A DNA stretch of 64,000 bases from Oscillospiraceae bacterium (GCA_017516065.1 JAFWDQ010000006.1:62001-126000), one strand, 5' to 3'. Numbered from the stretch's first letter, positions 34,786 through 43,245 are shown. Notes: generated by a model from the letters alone, not told the origin. Numbers and translations are program-made.

Positions 34786-34836
34786 GCGTTTTGAATTGTT
34801 CTGCCCGGAGGGCAGCGGAGAGCAAATCGATGCAGG

Positions 34837-35514
34837 TCAGGGGAACAGCGGCAGCATATGGGTAAAGAACCACTGGGCCAAGACCGTCTGTCCCACCACG
34901 GCGTCAGAGAGAAGGCGTCCGTCCGCTGTAATGGAAGGCACGAAGGTGCACAGCAGCCACAGCAGAACGGTGATCACCACTACGGCGGCCGCGGCGTTCA
35001 GGATCGCGCCGGCCAGCCGGTTGATGGCCTTGAGCACAGGAAGTCCGGCGAGGGCGTCGAGCAGCTTGAACAGCAGCCGCACCACCACCAGGATGATCAG
35101 GAACGCCAGGATGAACAGGACGATAAAGGCCACCTTCTGAGCCAGCAGAGAGGCGGTGGAGGAGATGAGGTTGGACTGGGCATCGCCGAATTTCTGGATG
35201 ATCTCATCGGCAGAGCTGGTGATCAGGAACGAGGGGAGCTTCACTCCGTTGAGCAGCTCGGCGATGTGCTCGTTGAGCTCCGTGAGTCCCAGAGTTTCCT
35301 GCGCGGCCAGCAGCTTTTCCTCGATCCGCTCGAAGAAAAAATTCTGGCCCACCGGCGAGGCATAGTGCCGGGCGACCCAGGTGCCGCCGACCAGAGCGCA
35401 GATCAGACTGACCACGTGGGACAGCGCCTTCAGCGCGCCGCGGCGGGCGCCGCGAATAATAAAGATGATCAGGATGACAGCGATGATACCATCGATCAGA
35501 ATGGATGCACTCAA
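34837..35514 (-). CDS. CvpA-family membrane protein
   Basis: 225 residues from a TTG at 35514 with AAGGGGGG eight bases upstream. Four hydrophobic segments (about 5-20, 32-48, 125-150, 170-195) with RGARRGALKALSHVVSL after the first, as in CvpA/colicin V production proteins. In the middle, residues 60-120 form an extracytoplasmic helical part. The family is linked to envelope homeostasis and stress tolerance; exact role unknown. Confidence 0.85.
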   Translation of the reverse strand: MSASILIDGIIAVILIIFIIRGARRGALKALSHVVSLICALVGGTWVARHYASPVGQNFFFERIEEKLLAAQETLGLTELNEHIAELLNGVKLPSFLITSSADEIIQKFGDAQSNLISSTASLLAQKVAFIVLFILAFLIILVVVRLLFKLLDALAGLPVLKAINRLAGAILNAAAAVVVITVLLWLLCTFVPSITADGRLLSDAVVGQTVLAQWFFTHMLPLFP

Positions 35515-35609
35515 AGCGAAGCCCCCCTTTTTCTCTCTCTTTGCCCCGATTATACATCAAACCGGCGGTAAAGGAAAGAGGCGGAGAGATTTTTATCCGT
35601 GCCGGCGCA

Positions 35610-36158
35610 TTATCCCCGGGGCCGTCCCGGCCTTACCGAAAGATAGCGGTCCGTGAGCCGCCGGAGCCGCTGCGCCAGGTCCCCGTCATCTTTCGACAGC
35701 TCACGGTAGAGCTTCCGCAGTTCCGGGTCCCGCTGTTCCGTCGACGCCCTGTCGTAGCGCATGCTTCGTTCCAGAGCAGCCCGGTAACAGGCCCTGAGAC
35801 CCTCCGGGACGGAGGAGAAGCGGATGGGCCGCGCCTGTTCCTTCGGGAAGTAACGGACGCCGCAGAGCAGAAACAGCCGGGAGGAGAGCGCTCTTGCGTG
35901 GCGCAGCTCCCCATCGGCCAGACCGGCGGCCTCCCGTACACCGGCTTTTGCCAGAGCCCGAAGGGTGCGCCAGGCGCACAGCTCCTGCTCCAGAAAACCG
36001 CACAGCCGGCGTATGGCGTCCCTGTCCCCCGGAGGCATCGGCCGGTGATCGTGCGACGGCTTCGGAGCGGGGGGCGCCTCGGAGGCGGTCACCCGCTCCC
36101 ACACCCGGCGAAAGATAGGGTCATCGCCGCCGGGAGGAAATGGATATGATGTTTCCAT
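35610..36158 (-). CDS. Hypothetical helical protein, possibly ferritin-like
   Basis: 182 residues from the ATG at 36158, with AAGAAGGT eight bases upstream; the longer frame to 36290 runs into the thioesterase promoter and is unlikely. After a Pro-rich N-terminus it is helical and Arg/Leu-rich, with repeated acidic residues (FLEQELCAWRTL, DGELRHARAL, EGLRACYRAALERSMRY). This resembles ferritin-like proteins of clostridia, but the Glu-x-x-His metal motif is not clear. Function unknown. Confidence 0.6.
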   Translation of the reverse strand: METSYPFPPGGDDPIFRRVWERVTASEAPPAPKPSHDHRPMPPGDRDAIRRLCGFLEQELCAWRTLRALAKAGVREAAGLADGELRHARALSSRLFLLCGVRYFPKEQARPIRFSSVPEGLRACYRAALERSMRYDRASTEQRDPELRKLYRELSKDDGDLAQRLRRLTDRYLSVRPGRPRG

Positions 36159-36232
36159 GGTTGCAGACCTTCTTTCCGGGGCATTCAGCCCTTCCAGCTT
36201 ATGCCGGGCCCGTTGAGAAGGTGAATTTTCTG

Positions 36233-36261
36233 TTGTATTTTGCGAAAGAAATTGATATACT
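36233..36261 (+). promoter_or_regulatory. SigA promoter for the thioesterase gene
   Basis: TTGTAT (36233-36238), 17-base spacer, TATACT (36256-36261), 28 bases before the ATG. Confidence 0.7.
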
Positions 36262-36288
36262 GAGCAACAGAAAAGGAGCGGATGCGGC

Positions 36289-36735
36289 ATGGAGACGTTG
36301 CGCAGAGATACGCCGGAGGCGGAGGCGTTTTTAAGTTATATCCAGCAGGGGAGCCCCTTTTCCCGCACCAACGGCGTCACCATCCGGGTCACCGGCGAGG
36401 GCACGGCGGAGGGCGAGGTAAGGATCCGGCCGGAGCATCAGAATATGTTCGGCGGGCTCCACGGAGGCGTGTACTGCACCCTGGCCGACTGCACCGGCGG
36501 TCAGGCGGCCATGTCCGCCTGCGGACGGGCCTGCTCCACGCTGGAGAGCAGCATGTATTTTCTGGCCCCGTTTAAGGGCAGCGTGCTCCGTGCAGAGGGG
36601 AACGTGATCCACGCGGGCAAACGGACCGTCGTCAGCAACGTGGATCTGTTCTCAGAGGACGGCACCCTCTGCGCCCAGGCGACCATCGTTTTCTGTCCCC
36701 GGGGCGGCGCGCCCTGGAGCATCCCGAAGCGATAA
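36289..36735 (+). CDS. PaaI-type hotdog-fold thioesterase
   Basis: 148 residues. The hotdog signature QNMFGGLHGGVYCTLADCTGG contains the conserved HGG turn and an acidic residue at the end of the central helix. Strands SSMYFLAP, VLRAEGNVIHAGKRTVVSNVDLF and AQATIVFCP complete the fold. Related enzymes hydrolyse acyl-CoA thioesters such as hydroxyphenylacetyl-CoA; the substrate here is unknown. AAAGGAG precedes the ATG. Confidence 0.88.
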   Translation: METLRRDTPEAEAFLSYIQQGSPFSRTNGVTIRVTGEGTAEGEVRIRPEHQNMFGGLHGGVYCTLADCTGGQAAMSACGRACSTLESSMYFLAPFKGSVLRAEGNVIHAGKRTVVSNVDLFSEDGTLCAQATIVFCPRGGAPWSIPKR

Positions 36736-36745
36736 AAACGCGGAT

Positions 36746-36785
36746 ATGCCGTCAGCAGCAGGGAGACCCGCTGCTGCCGACGGCA
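36746..36785. terminator. Terminator between thioesterase and spoIIID
   Basis: ATGCCGTC-GCAGCA stem with complement and one bulged base on each side, between convergent genes. Confidence 0.7.
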
Positions 36786-36821
36786 TTTGATCCGGCCCCC
36801 GCCGCTGCGTGCGGCCCGGGG

Positions 36822-37070
36822 CTATTCTCCTTTATATTTTCTTCGGGTGGCGATCCCGCCCCGGATGTGGCGCTCGGCCTTGTTCAGGTCCAGGATCTCC
36901 TTGACCTGCAGGTACAGCGACCGGTTGTAATTGGGAAGCCGCTCCGAAAGATCCTTATGTACAGTGGATTTGCTGATCCCAAACGCTTTGGCGGCGGCCC
37001 GGACGGTGGCTTTATGCTCAATGATATAGACGGCCAGGTCGCAGGCGCGTTCTTCGATATTGGTTCTCAA
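36822..37070 (-). CDS. spoIIID: SpoIIID, sporulation transcription factor
   Basis: 82 residues from a TTG at 37070 (MRTNIEERACDLAVYI matches the known N-terminus); an in-frame GTG at 37079 is too close to GGGAGA. The helix-turn-helix TVRAAAKAFGISKSTVHKDLSERLP and the C-terminal basic stretch ERHIRGGIATRRKYK are diagnostic. In endospore formers it acts in the mother cell, controlling genes of SigE and switching toward SigK. It indicates that the organism can sporulate. Confidence 0.95.
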   Translation of the reverse strand: MRTNIEERACDLAVYIIEHKATVRAAAKAFGISKSTVHKDLSERLPNYNRSLYLQVKEILDLNKAERHIRGGIATRRKYKGE

Positions 37071-37103
37071 AAAAACCACTCTCCCTGTCAGTTCCGTGTA
37101 GCC

Positions 37104-37131
37104 AATATATGCGCGACAGGGGGGCGGGTAT
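37104..37131 (-). promoter_or_regulatory. Candidate SigE-type promoter for spoIIID
   Basis: Minus-strand ATA (37131-37129), 17-base spacer, CATATATT (37111-37104), similar to the SigE -10 CATACAAT. In Bacillus spoIIID is under SigE. Confidence 0.4.
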
Positions 37132-37206
37132 GCGCCGAAGAGGGTTAAGAAGGGCCCTGTGTTTTTGTGTGTATCTTATATTTTTGAATCGTAGGAGGAA
37201 ACAGTT

Positions 37207-37761
37207 ATGACCTATCCCATCGAGATCGCAGGCTGCCGACGGGAACTGCCGCTGTGCCGGCTCACGGACGATCTGATGATCGCGGGTTTCGTGATCTTCG
37301 GCGACGTGGAGCTGACCTGCGCCTGCGCAAAGGCGCTGCTGGAGAAGGCGCCGGAGTACGATTACATCCTGGCGCCGGAAGCCAAGGCCATCCCGCTGGT
37401 CCATGAGATGGCCCGCCAGAGCGGACAGAACGAGTACTTTATTGCCCGCAAGAAGAAAAAGGCTTATATGACCGAGGTGTTCGAGGTGGAGGATCATTCT
37501 CTCACCACCGAAGGTGTCCAGACCCTGTGCATCGACGGTGCCGACGCGGCCAAGATGCGGGGCAAGCGGATCTTGCTGCTGGACGACGTGATCTCCACCG
37601 GCGGCTCTATCGCGGCTGTGGAGCAGCTGGCGCGGCAGGCCGGCGCCGTTGTGGCAGGTCGAATGGCCATCCTGGCGGAGGGCGACGCCGCCAAGCGCAA
37701 CGACATCATCGTTCTCAACACGCTGCCCCTCTTCGACCGGACCGGAAAGCCGCTGAAGTGA
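37207..37761 (+). CDS. Adenine phosphoribosyltransferase-like protein
   Basis: 184 residues. The PRPP-binding motif is ILLLDDVISTGGS (about 120-132), with the upstream loop YILAPEAKAIPLVHEMA as in adenine and xanthine phosphoribosyltransferases. It would join a purine base to PRPP, or act as a PRPP sensor. The N-terminus and insertion KKKKAYMTEVFEVEDHS differ from classical Apt, so base specificity is uncertain. GTAGGAGG precedes the ATG and a strong terminator follows. Confidence 0.82.
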   Translation: MTYPIEIAGCRRELPLCRLTDDLMIAGFVIFGDVELTCACAKALLEKAPEYDYILAPEAKAIPLVHEMARQSGQNEYFIARKKKKAYMTEVFEVEDHSLTTEGVQTLCIDGADAAKMRGKRILLLDDVISTGGSIAAVEQLARQAGAVVAGRMAILAEGDAAKRNDIIVLNTLPLFDRTGKPLK

Positions 37762-37800
37762 GAGTTCGGGCGCAGGCACATCGGCCCGCCTGTATTATAA

Positions 37801-37834
37801 AAAAGTACGCGCTGCAAAACAGCGCGTACTTTTT
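37801..37834. terminator. Bidirectional terminator after the phosphoribosyltransferase
   Basis: AAAAGTACGCGCTG, loop CAAAA, full complement and T-run. Confidence 0.92.
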
Positions 37835-37873
37835 ATTTTTAAGAGCGCCTGTCGGCACGCTCTCTTCTTTTCA

Positions 37874-38134
37874 TCACTTGTCCTGTCCGGCAAGGTCAGC
37901 CAGCCGGTCGGCATAGGTCAGGATCCTGTCATAGCCGTCCCGGCGATGGGGGAGGGTACAGCCGCTGCAGTCCTTGACGCCCCGCTCCGTATAGCGATAC
38001 GCGCCCGGACAGTCCTGCCCCAGACAGTAGAGAGGACACCAGCAGAACAGACAGTTGAATTCCGCCTCCGGCACGCCGCTGTGGCAGGGGAAGCAGGGAC
38101 AGTCCCGATGCTGGAAAAATTCTGCCTGTGCCAT
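37874..38134 (-). CDS. Cysteine-rich small protein
   Basis: 86 residues from the ATG at 38134, with GGGAGGTG six bases upstream. Ten cysteines in a compact order (CPCFPC, CLFCWCPLYC, DCPG, DCSGC) match the cysteine-rich small domain (PF04071 type), expected to bind zinc or iron-sulfur. Clostridial homologues sit near corrinoid or metal genes, but nothing of that kind is next to it here. Function unknown. Confidence 0.75.
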   Translation of the reverse strand: MAQAEFFQHRDCPCFPCHSGVPEAEFNCLFCWCPLYCLGQDCPGAYRYTERGVKDCSGCTLPHRRDGYDRILTYADRLADLAGQDK

Positions 38135-38251
38135 GACAGTCACCTCCCGTTTCTGCCTTTCATGATAGCTGTTTTTCGCTCTCCTGTCAAACGCCGCAAC
38201 GCGGCGGACCTGTCCTGGACGTATTTTCAGCAGAGAAATGTATATCCCCTC

Positions 38252-38280
38252 TTGACGGCAGGGTAGTTTTGCTTTATAAT
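38252..38280 (+). promoter_or_regulatory. Strong SigA promoter for the CoA-transferase gene
   Basis: TTGACG (38252-38257), 17-base spacer, TATAAT (38275-38280), 50 bases before the ATG. No clear Rex box is seen. Confidence 0.85.
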
Positions 38281-38330
38281 GAAGGTGAACAATGTTCAGA
38301 ATTCGTTTTCTGCTAATGGAGGGATATAGT

Positions 38331-39668
38331 ATGGATTACAAAGCGATGTATCAGGAAAAGCTGACTACGGCGGCGGAGGCCGTCAAGATCGTCAAGTCCG
38401 GCGACTGGGTGGATTACGGCTGGTCTGCCGTGCATCCCCGGGTACTGGATGAGGCGCTGGCCGCACGTGCGGAGGAGCTGTACGACGTCAAGTGCCGGGG
38501 CGGCGTGGCCCTGTGGCGTCCGGCCATCGCCGACGCACCCAACGCTGCGGAGCATTTTTCCTGGAATTCCTGGCATATGACCGGCTATGAGCGCAAGCTC
38601 ATCAATGAGGGCATGGGTTTCTACGCCCCCATGCGGTATTCCGAGCTGCCCCGGTTTTACCGGGAGAACCTGGATCCGGTGGACGTGGCCATGTTCCAGG
38701 TCTGCCCCATGGACGAGCACGGCTGGTTCAACTTCGGCGTCGGCGCGTCCCACATCATCGCCATGTGTGAGAAGGCAAAGAAGATCATCGTCGAGGTCAA
38801 TGAGAATCTGCCCCGCTGCCTGGGCGGCCATGACTGCAACATCCATATCTCCCAGGTGGACATGATCGTCGAGGGCAACGCCTCTCTGGTGGAGCTGCCC
38901 AACGGCAGCATCTCCGAGGTCGATCAGAAGGTGGCGGAGCTCATCGTGGAGGAGATCTCCGACGGCTCCTGCCTGCAGCTGGGCATCGGCGGCATGCCCA
39001 ACGCCGTGGGCGCCCTGATCGCCAAGTCCGACCTGAAGGATCTGGGCGTACACACCGAGATGTACGTGGACGGCTTCGTGGACATCGCTCTGGCGGGCAA
39101 GATCACCGGCCGGAACAAGGCTCTGGACAGAGGCCGTCAGGTCTACGCCTTTGCCGCCGGCACCAAGAAGATGTACGACTATCTCAATAACAACCCCGAG
39201 TGCATGGGCGCTCCCGTCGACTACACCAACGACGTACGCGTCGTGTCGCAGCTGGACAAGTTCATGTCCATCAACAACGCCGTGGATCTGGACCTCTTCG
39301 GTCAGGTCAACGCCGAGTCCACCGGCACGAAGCACATCAGCGGCGCCGGCGGTCAGTTGGACTTCGTCCTGGGCGCGTATCTGTCCAAGGGCGGCAAGAG
39401 CTTCATCTGCTGCTCCTCCACCTTCACCACGAAGGACGGCACGGTGAAAAGCCGCATCCTGCCCACCCTGAATCCCGGCTCCATCGTCACCGACACCCGG
39501 GCCAACACCCACTGGCTGGTCACCGAGTACGGCAAGGTCAACCTGAAGGGTCTGGCCACCTGGCAGAAGGCCGCGGCCATCATCTCCGTTGCCCATCCCG
39601 ATTTCCGGGACGAGCTCATCGCCGCCGCCGAGCAGATGAAGATCTGGAGAAAGTCCAACAAGCGGTAA
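38331..39668 (+). CDS. Butyryl-CoA:acetate CoA-transferase family enzyme
   Basis: 445 residues from the ATG at 38331, after GGAGGG. Class I acetyl-CoA hydrolase/transferase fold: GDWVDYGW near the N-terminus, [26 protein letters not shown] segment, [13 protein letters not shown], catalytic Glu243 in [10 protein letters not shown] and the CoA-binding [18 protein letters not shown]. The close match to Roseburia-type But proteins, including the C-terminal [10 protein letters not shown], supports exchange of CoA between butyryl-CoA and acetate, the last step of butyrate formation. Related 4-hydroxybutyrate transferases cannot be fully excluded. It is transcribed alone from a strong promoter, suggesting high expression. 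Confidence 0.87.
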   Translation: MDYKAMYQEKLTTAAEAVKIVKSGDWVDYGWSAVHPRVLDEALAARAEELYDVKCRGGVALWRPAIADAPNAAEHFSWNSWHMTGYERKLINEGMGFYAPMRYSELPRFYRENLDPVDVAMFQVCPMDEHGWFNFGVGASHIIAMCEKAKKIIVEVNENLPRCLGGHDCNIHISQVDMIVEGNASLVELPNGSISEVDQKVAELIVEEISDGSCLQLGIGGMPNAVGALIAKSDLKDLGVHTEMYVDGFVDIALAGKITGRNKALDRGRQVYAFAAGTKKMYDYLNNNPECMGAPVDYTNDVRVVSQLDKFMSINNAVDLDLFGQVNAESTGTKHISGAGGQLDFVLGAYLSKGGKSFICCSSTFTTKDGTVKSRILPTLNPGSIVTDTRANTHWLVTEYGKVNLKGLATWQKAAAIISVAHPDFRDELIAAAEQMKIWRKSNKR

Positions 39669-39713
39669 GGGGAGAGAACACAGACCCGCCTGCGACCGAT
39701 GAAATAGCGATTT

Positions 39714-39754
39714 AGAGCCCCGGCGTAACAGTAAAGCTGTAGCGTCGGGGCTCT
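39714..39754. terminator. Terminator between the CoA-transferase and the RHH gene
   Basis: AGAGCCCCGGCG/CGTCGGGGCTCT stem with a 17-base loop, placed between convergent genes. Confidence 0.8.
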
Positions 39755-39767
39755 TCCTGGCTGGCGG

Positions 39768-39950
39768 TTATTTTCTTTTTTCTTCAAGAAATACCTCCAT
39801 GGCTTTCTTGAGCACGGATGCCTGGGAGACGCCGTCCGCCACGCATTTCGCCTTAAAACGGGCGGCCAGGTCTTTCGGGACGTTGGCTGTGACGGGAGTA
39901 TAGACCTTGTTGTTATAGCGGCGTTTGACCGCAGACGACGGCTTGCTCAT
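39768..39950 (-). CDS. Small ribbon-helix-helix-like protein
   Basis: 60 residues from the ATG at 39950, with AAAGGAGG upstream. The pattern TPVTANVPKDLAARFKAKCVADGVSQASVLKKAMEVFLEEK (a strand then two helices) fits Arc/MetJ ribbon-helix-helix DNA-binding proteins common on mobile elements and in toxin-antitoxin operons. It overlaps the preceding small membrane-protein gene by four bases. Confidence 0.7.
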   Translation of the reverse strand: MSKPSSAVKRRYNNKVYTPVTANVPKDLAARFKAKCVADGVSQASVLKKAMEVFLEEKRK

Positions 39951-40120
39951 GGTGTGGGCCTCCTTTCTCCGCACCACTGGATGATCTCCAGCACAAGGAC
40001 GATCAGTGTCAGGATGACGGCCAGCGCAGAGAGCCAGTCGAAGCCGCGACGGATCGTATTGGCCAGGATGACCAGGGTCAGGGCGATGATGGGGATGTGG
40101 CGGAAAAATCTCTTGACCAT
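39947..40120 (-). CDS. 57-residue membrane protein
   Basis: From the ATG at 40120: MVKRFFRHIP, two hydrophobic segments (about 10-22 and 29-47, LSALAVILTLIVLVLEIIQW) and a short polar tail. The ATG has no strong ribosome site, but the RHH gene starts in its stop codon. A longer frame to 40405 reads through Arg-rich sequence and is an artefact. Family unknown; the size and topology are toxin- or holin-like. Confidence 0.55.
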   Translation of the reverse strand: MVKRFFRHIPIIALTLVILANTIRRGFDWLSALAVILTLIVLVLEIIQWCGERRPTP

Positions 40121-40178
40121 ACTGTAACCGATGGGGTATACTCGTTTCGGAGAGAGGGGAGGTTTCCCTCCCCATCTC

Positions 40179-40313
40179 TTAGCCCTTGAACAAGGTCTTA
40201 ATCGCTGCGAGGATACCAGTGATGAGTGCTGCCCACTCGATGATTTCCTTCGCGGTTTCGATCTTGCTCTTGGGCTTTTTCTTTTTGCCCAACGATTTGT
40301 TCTGCAGTTGCAT
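40179..40313 (-). CDS. Possible 44-residue basic/hydrophobic peptide
   Basis: An ATG at 40313 opens MQLQNKSLGKKKKPKSK followed by an amphipathic or membrane helix (IIEWAALITGILAAIKTLFKG). Upstream ribosome site is weak. A GGGGAGG/CCTCCCC hairpin follows the stop. Its composition resembles small membrane-active peptides. It could be the first gene of a three-gene cluster with the 57- and 60-residue genes. Confidence 0.4.
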   Translation of the reverse strand: MQLQNKSLGKKKKPKSKIETAKEIIEWAALITGILAAIKTLFKG

Positions 40314-40339
40314 TGCTGCATTTTACGGAGCGCACCAAC

Positions 40340-40378
40340 AAAACACCCGCCGGACCGTTGCGGTTCAGCGGGTGTTTT
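40340..40378 (-). terminator. Terminator after tRNA-Arg
   Basis: AAAACACCCGC/GCGGGTGTTTT stem immediately after the encoded CCA on the minus strand; T-run present. Confidence 0.85.
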
Positions 40379-40453
40379 GGCACGCCTGGCGGGACTCGAA
40401 CCCACACTCTTCGCCTCCGGAGGGCGACGTGTTATCCATTACACTACAGGCGC
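40378..40453 (-). tRNA. tRNA-Arg (CCG)
   Basis: 76 nt including encoded CCA. Acceptor stem GCGCCTG/CAGGCGT with a G-U first pair; anticodon stem TCGCC/GGCGA, loop CTCCGGA giving anticodon CCG (codon CGG); T-arm GGTTCGAGTCC. Confidence 0.95.
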
Positions 40454-40544
40454 ATATTCTGTTTTTGCCCGGAAAAGGCTGAAAAATATTATAGCAGTTC
40501 CGGGGTGGCTTGTAAAGGGGAAAAAACAAAAAAAGCCTCACCGT

Positions 40545-40581
40545 GAAGAAAAAACGGAGACGGGACAGCGCCCGTCTCCGT
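40545..40581 (-). terminator. Terminator of infC-rpmI-rplT
   Basis: ACGGAGACGGG/CCCGTCTCCGT stem followed on the minus strand by T6. Confidence 0.88.
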
Positions 40582-40601
40582 ATCAGATTCCTATGGACAG
40601 G

Positions 40602-40958
40602 TCAGGCCAGCTGTGCCTTGGCCTTCTCACACAGGGAGGAGAAGGCGGCCTTGTCATGGATGGCCATCTCGGAGAGCATCTTCCGGTTCAGGTCGATGCC
40701 GGCCAGCTTCAGCCCGTGGATGAAGTTGGAGTAATTCATGCCGTTCATCTTGCAGCCGGCGCTGATGCGGGTAATCCAGAGACGGCGGAAGTCGCGCTTC
40801 TTCAGGCGACGGCCCACGTAGGCGTAGGACAGGGACTTCATGACGGCCTGGTTGGCCACTCTGAAGTGCTTGGACTTGGAGCCCCAGTAGCCCTTGGCCA
40901 GACCCAGGGTCTTGTTTCTTCTCTTGCGCGTCATCATCGCGCCTTTAACTCTTGCCAT
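40602..40958 (-). CDS. rplT: Ribosomal protein L20
   Basis: 118 residues, full length: [28 protein letters not shown], then [20 protein letters not shown] and [21 protein letters not shown]20 binds 23S rRNA early in 50S assembly and in Firmicutes also represses its own operon through the leader. Third gene after infC and rpmI. Confidence 0.98.
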   Translation of the reverse strand: MARVKGAMMTRKRRNKTLGLAKGYWGSKSKHFRVANQAVMKSLSYAYVGRRLKKRDFRRLWITRISAGCKMNGMNYSNFIHGLKLAGIDLNRKMLSEMAIHDKAAFSSLCEKAKAQLA

Positions 40959-40982
40959 TTTAAAAGCCTCCTATCTCGTCTC

Positions 40983-41180
40983 TTATTTGTAAAGGATCAT
41001 GCGCTTGATCGCGGCTTCGTTGGTCTTGTCGGCATAGGTGCCGGCACGGAGGCCTCTCTTACGCTTGGTGCTCTTCTTGTTCAGAATGTGGCTTTTATAG
41101 GCGTGGGCGCGCTTGACTTTGCCGCTCTTGGTGAGGTTGAAGCGTTTCTTGGCGCCGCTGTGGGTTTTGATTTTAGGCAT
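40983..41180 (-). CDS. rpmI: Ribosomal protein L35
   Basis: 65 residues ([24 protein letters not shown]), the standard size and sequence. GGAAGGAG precedes the ATG. Located between infC (26 bases) and rplT (24 bases). Confidence 0.98.
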   Translation of the reverse strand: MPKIKTHSGAKKRFNLTKSGKVKRAHAYKSHILNKKSTKRKRGLRAGTYADKTNEAAIKRMILYK

Positions 41181-41206
41181 TGTGGTTTCTCCTTCCGTAA
41201 AAGCGA

Positions 41207-41734
41207 TTATTGCGCTGACTTGGGATTCTTGGGGGACAGGAACATGGACATGCGACGGCCCTCCAGCTTGGGAGGTTTGTCCATGGAGGCGTGCTCGGCA
41301 CAGCCCTCGGCGAACTGGAGCAGCAGGGCTTCGCCCAGCTCCGTGTGGGCCATCTCACGGCCGCGGAAACGGACAGTGACCTTGACCCTGTTGCCCTCGG
41401 ACAGGAACTTCAGCGCACTGCGGCTTTTGACGTTCAGATCGTTGACGTCGATGCCGGGCGACATGCGGATCTCCTTGACCTCGACCACACGCTGATTCTT
41501 TTTTGCCTCTTTTTCTCGCTTAGTCTGTTCAAAGCGATACTTGCCGTAGTCCATGAGCTTGCAAACCGGGGGATTTGCATTGGGGGAAATCTTGACCAGA
41601 TCCAGTTCCTGTTCTATGGCGATGCGCAGAGCATCGGCAGAGGACATGATACCCAGCTGCTCGCCGGTCTCTGAGATCAGGCGGACCTCCTTGTCGCGGA
41701 TATCCTGATTGAGCTGATGATCCTGAGTGCTGAT
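41207..41734 (-). CDS. infC: Translation initiation factor IF-3, ATC start codon
   Basis: 175 residues if read from an ATC at 41734, which is preceded by AGGAGGTG at the ideal distance (7-8 bases). No ATG, GTG or TTG in the right frame has a ribosome site, and the product ([19 protein letters not shown] after the initiator) then has the normal IF-3 N-terminus. Non-canonical AUU/AUC starts are a known device by which IF-3 limits its own synthesis. The two IF-3 domains are visible, linked by [23 protein letters not shown]. First gene of infC-rpmI-rplT. Confidence 0.95.
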   Translation of the reverse strand: MSTQDHQLNQDIRDKEVRLISETGEQLGIMSSADALRIAIEQELDLVKISPNANPPVCKLMDYGKYRFEQTKREKEAKKNQRVVEVKEIRMSPGIDVNDLNVKSRSALKFLSEGNRVKVTVRFRGREMAHTELGEALLLQFAEGCAEHASMDKPPKLEGRRMSMFLSPKNPKSAQ

Positions 41735-41885
41735 GGAAAAACACCTCCTGAAAAAAATAATAAAGCACGGATGCCCATTTCGGTACCCGCGCACAACGAA
41801 ACGTCCCGGCAGAAGCCGGACCGTCTTTCGATGTTGACCCCGCCGCCGAAAGCGGGAGGTGAGGACACGGATACCGTTCCTACTT
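41735..41885 (-). promoter_or_regulatory. infC leader with terminator-like hairpin
   Basis: About 150 bases between promoter and start. Near the start, GCGCGGGTACC and GGGCATCCGTGC form a stem followed by TTTATTATTTTTTT, which ends at the ribosome site. This layout fits L20-type transcription attenuation known for this operon in Bacillus. An additional stem (CCGCTTTCGGCGG region) lies upstream. Confidence 0.6.
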
Positions 41886-41896
41886 TATTTTAGTCA

Positions 41897-41925
41897 ATTA
41901 TAGCAGACAGTTTTTGCGGTGTCAA
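41897..41925 (-). promoter_or_regulatory. Consensus SigA promoter for infC-rpmI-rplT
   Basis: TTGACA (41925-41920), 17-base spacer, TATAAT (41902-41897) on the minus strand. Confidence 0.92.
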
Positions 41926-42041
41926 GGAAAAATTTTGCCAGAATTCCGATGGCAGAAGGGGCGGCGGAAATGTTATAATAGTACAAAACAGGGGAGGTCC
42001 GGCCTCCGCTGAACCTTGAGACGAAACGGGGGAGACGCGGT

Positions 42042-43055
42042 ATGATCGAAAAAGTTGCGGAGAATATCTACAGCATTCCCGTACCCCTGCCGAATAATCC
42101 GCTGAAAAATCTCAACTCCTATCTGGTCCGGAGCGGAGAGCGGGATCTGCTCATCGACACCGGCTTCCGTCAGCAGGCGTGCCGCGAGGCTCTGTTCGAC
42201 GGCTTGAAAAAGATGCAGGTGGATCTGCAGCATCTCGATGTCTTCCTGACTCACATGCATTCCGACCACTCGGGTCTGGCCCCGGAGCTGGCGGCGCGGG
42301 GCGCCCGGATCTACGTGGGCGAAACCGACCGGCTGAAGCTCCCCGGCGTAGGGGAGGGCATCGACTGGGAACGGTCGGACCGCAGCTTTGCCATCCACGG
42401 CTTTCCGGAAAATCAGCTGGAGCAGCTGACCCAGGCAAATCCCGCCAAGGTGCTGGCGCCGGTCCCCTACGACGGCTATCTGCCGGTCCGCGAAGGGGAC
42501 ATGTTTCGCGTGGGTATTTACTGCTTCAAGGCCCTGGATACCCCGGGCCATACCCCGGGCCATATGTGTCTGTATGAGCCCGATGCGGGTATCATCTTCC
42601 TGGGGGATCACGTGCTGTTCGATATCACCCCCAATATCATCTCCTGGGGTTATTTCCCCAACTCTCTGGGCGCCTATCTCGAGGCTCTGGACAAGGTGGA
42701 CGCTCTGGACGTGACCTTGCCGCTGCCGGCCCATCGGACGTTCAACGCGGACCTGCACACCCGCATCGCGGCCATTCAGGCTCATCACCGGGACCGCTGT
42801 ACGGAGGTGCTGCGTATTTTGGACGCGGAGGGACCCATGATGGCCTACGATCTGACGGGTCGGATGACGTGGAAGATCCGCTGCCGGAGCTGGGAGGAAT
42901 TCCCCCTGGCCCAGAAGTGGTTTGCCATGGGCGAGGCCCTGGCGCATCTGGAATACCTCATCGCCCTGGGGAAGGTGGAGCGCACCCTCAATGGGCTCCA
43001 CTGTCACTATATGAGAGTTCCGGAGCAAAACCGGAAAAATGTTGACAGAAAATAG
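42042..43055 (+). CDS. Metallo-beta-lactamase-fold hydrolase
   Basis: 337 residues. The zinc motif THMHSDHSG (about 71-79), TPGHTPGH (about 168) and FLGDHVL complete the binuclear site; a C-terminal helical domain follows, as in the RNase Z/glyoxalase II-like YP-type hydrolases. Substrate unknown. A TATAAT (41974-41979) lies 60 bases upstream without a good -35. The metK promoter overlaps its last codons. Confidence 0.85.
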   Translation: MIEKVAENIYSIPVPLPNNPLKNLNSYLVRSGERDLLIDTGFRQQACREALFDGLKKMQVDLQHLDVFLTHMHSDHSGLAPELAARGARIYVGETDRLKLPGVGEGIDWERSDRSFAIHGFPENQLEQLTQANPAKVLAPVPYDGYLPVREGDMFRVGIYCFKALDTPGHTPGHMCLYEPDAGIIFLGDHVLFDITPNIISWGYFPNSLGAYLEALDKVDALDVTLPLPAHRTFNADLHTRIAAIQAHHRDRCTEVLRILDAEGPMMAYDLTGRMTWKIRCRSWEEFPLAQKWFAMGEALAHLEYLIALGKVERTLNGLHCHYMRVPEQNRKNVDRK

Positions 43056-43070
43056 TACATATGATACACT
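43042..43070 (+). promoter_or_regulatory. SigA promoter for the metK riboswitch transcript
   Basis: TTGACA (43042-43047), 17-base spacer, TACACT (43065-43070). The -35 lies within the 3' end of the upstream gene. Confidence 0.8.
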
Positions 43071-43099
43071 GTCTTAAATGTCCGAGACAACTTAACAGC

Positions 43100-43198
43100 C
43101 TTATCAAGAGTGGTGGAGGGATCGGCCCTGTGAAGCCCGGCAACCTGTCCGGAGGACAAGGTGCCAAATCCGGCGGTTGAACGTATCGAAAGATGAGG
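43100..43198 (+). ncRNA. SAM-I (S-box) riboswitch
   Basis: Conserved S-box segments occur in order: CTTATCAAGAG, GGTGGAGGGA, GGCCCTGTGAAGCCCGGCAACC, GGTGCCAAATCC and GAAAGATGAGG. SAM binding should favour the downstream terminator and lower metK expression. Confidence 0.96.
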
Positions 43199-43213
43199 AA
43201 CAGAGGATTCCGA

Positions 43214-43245
43214 AACGCGCTCCGCCTGTTGGAGCGCGTTTTTTT
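43214..43245 (+). terminator. Expression-platform terminator of the S-box
   Basis: AACGCGCTCC/GGAGCGCGTT stem followed by T7. Confidence 0.92.
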
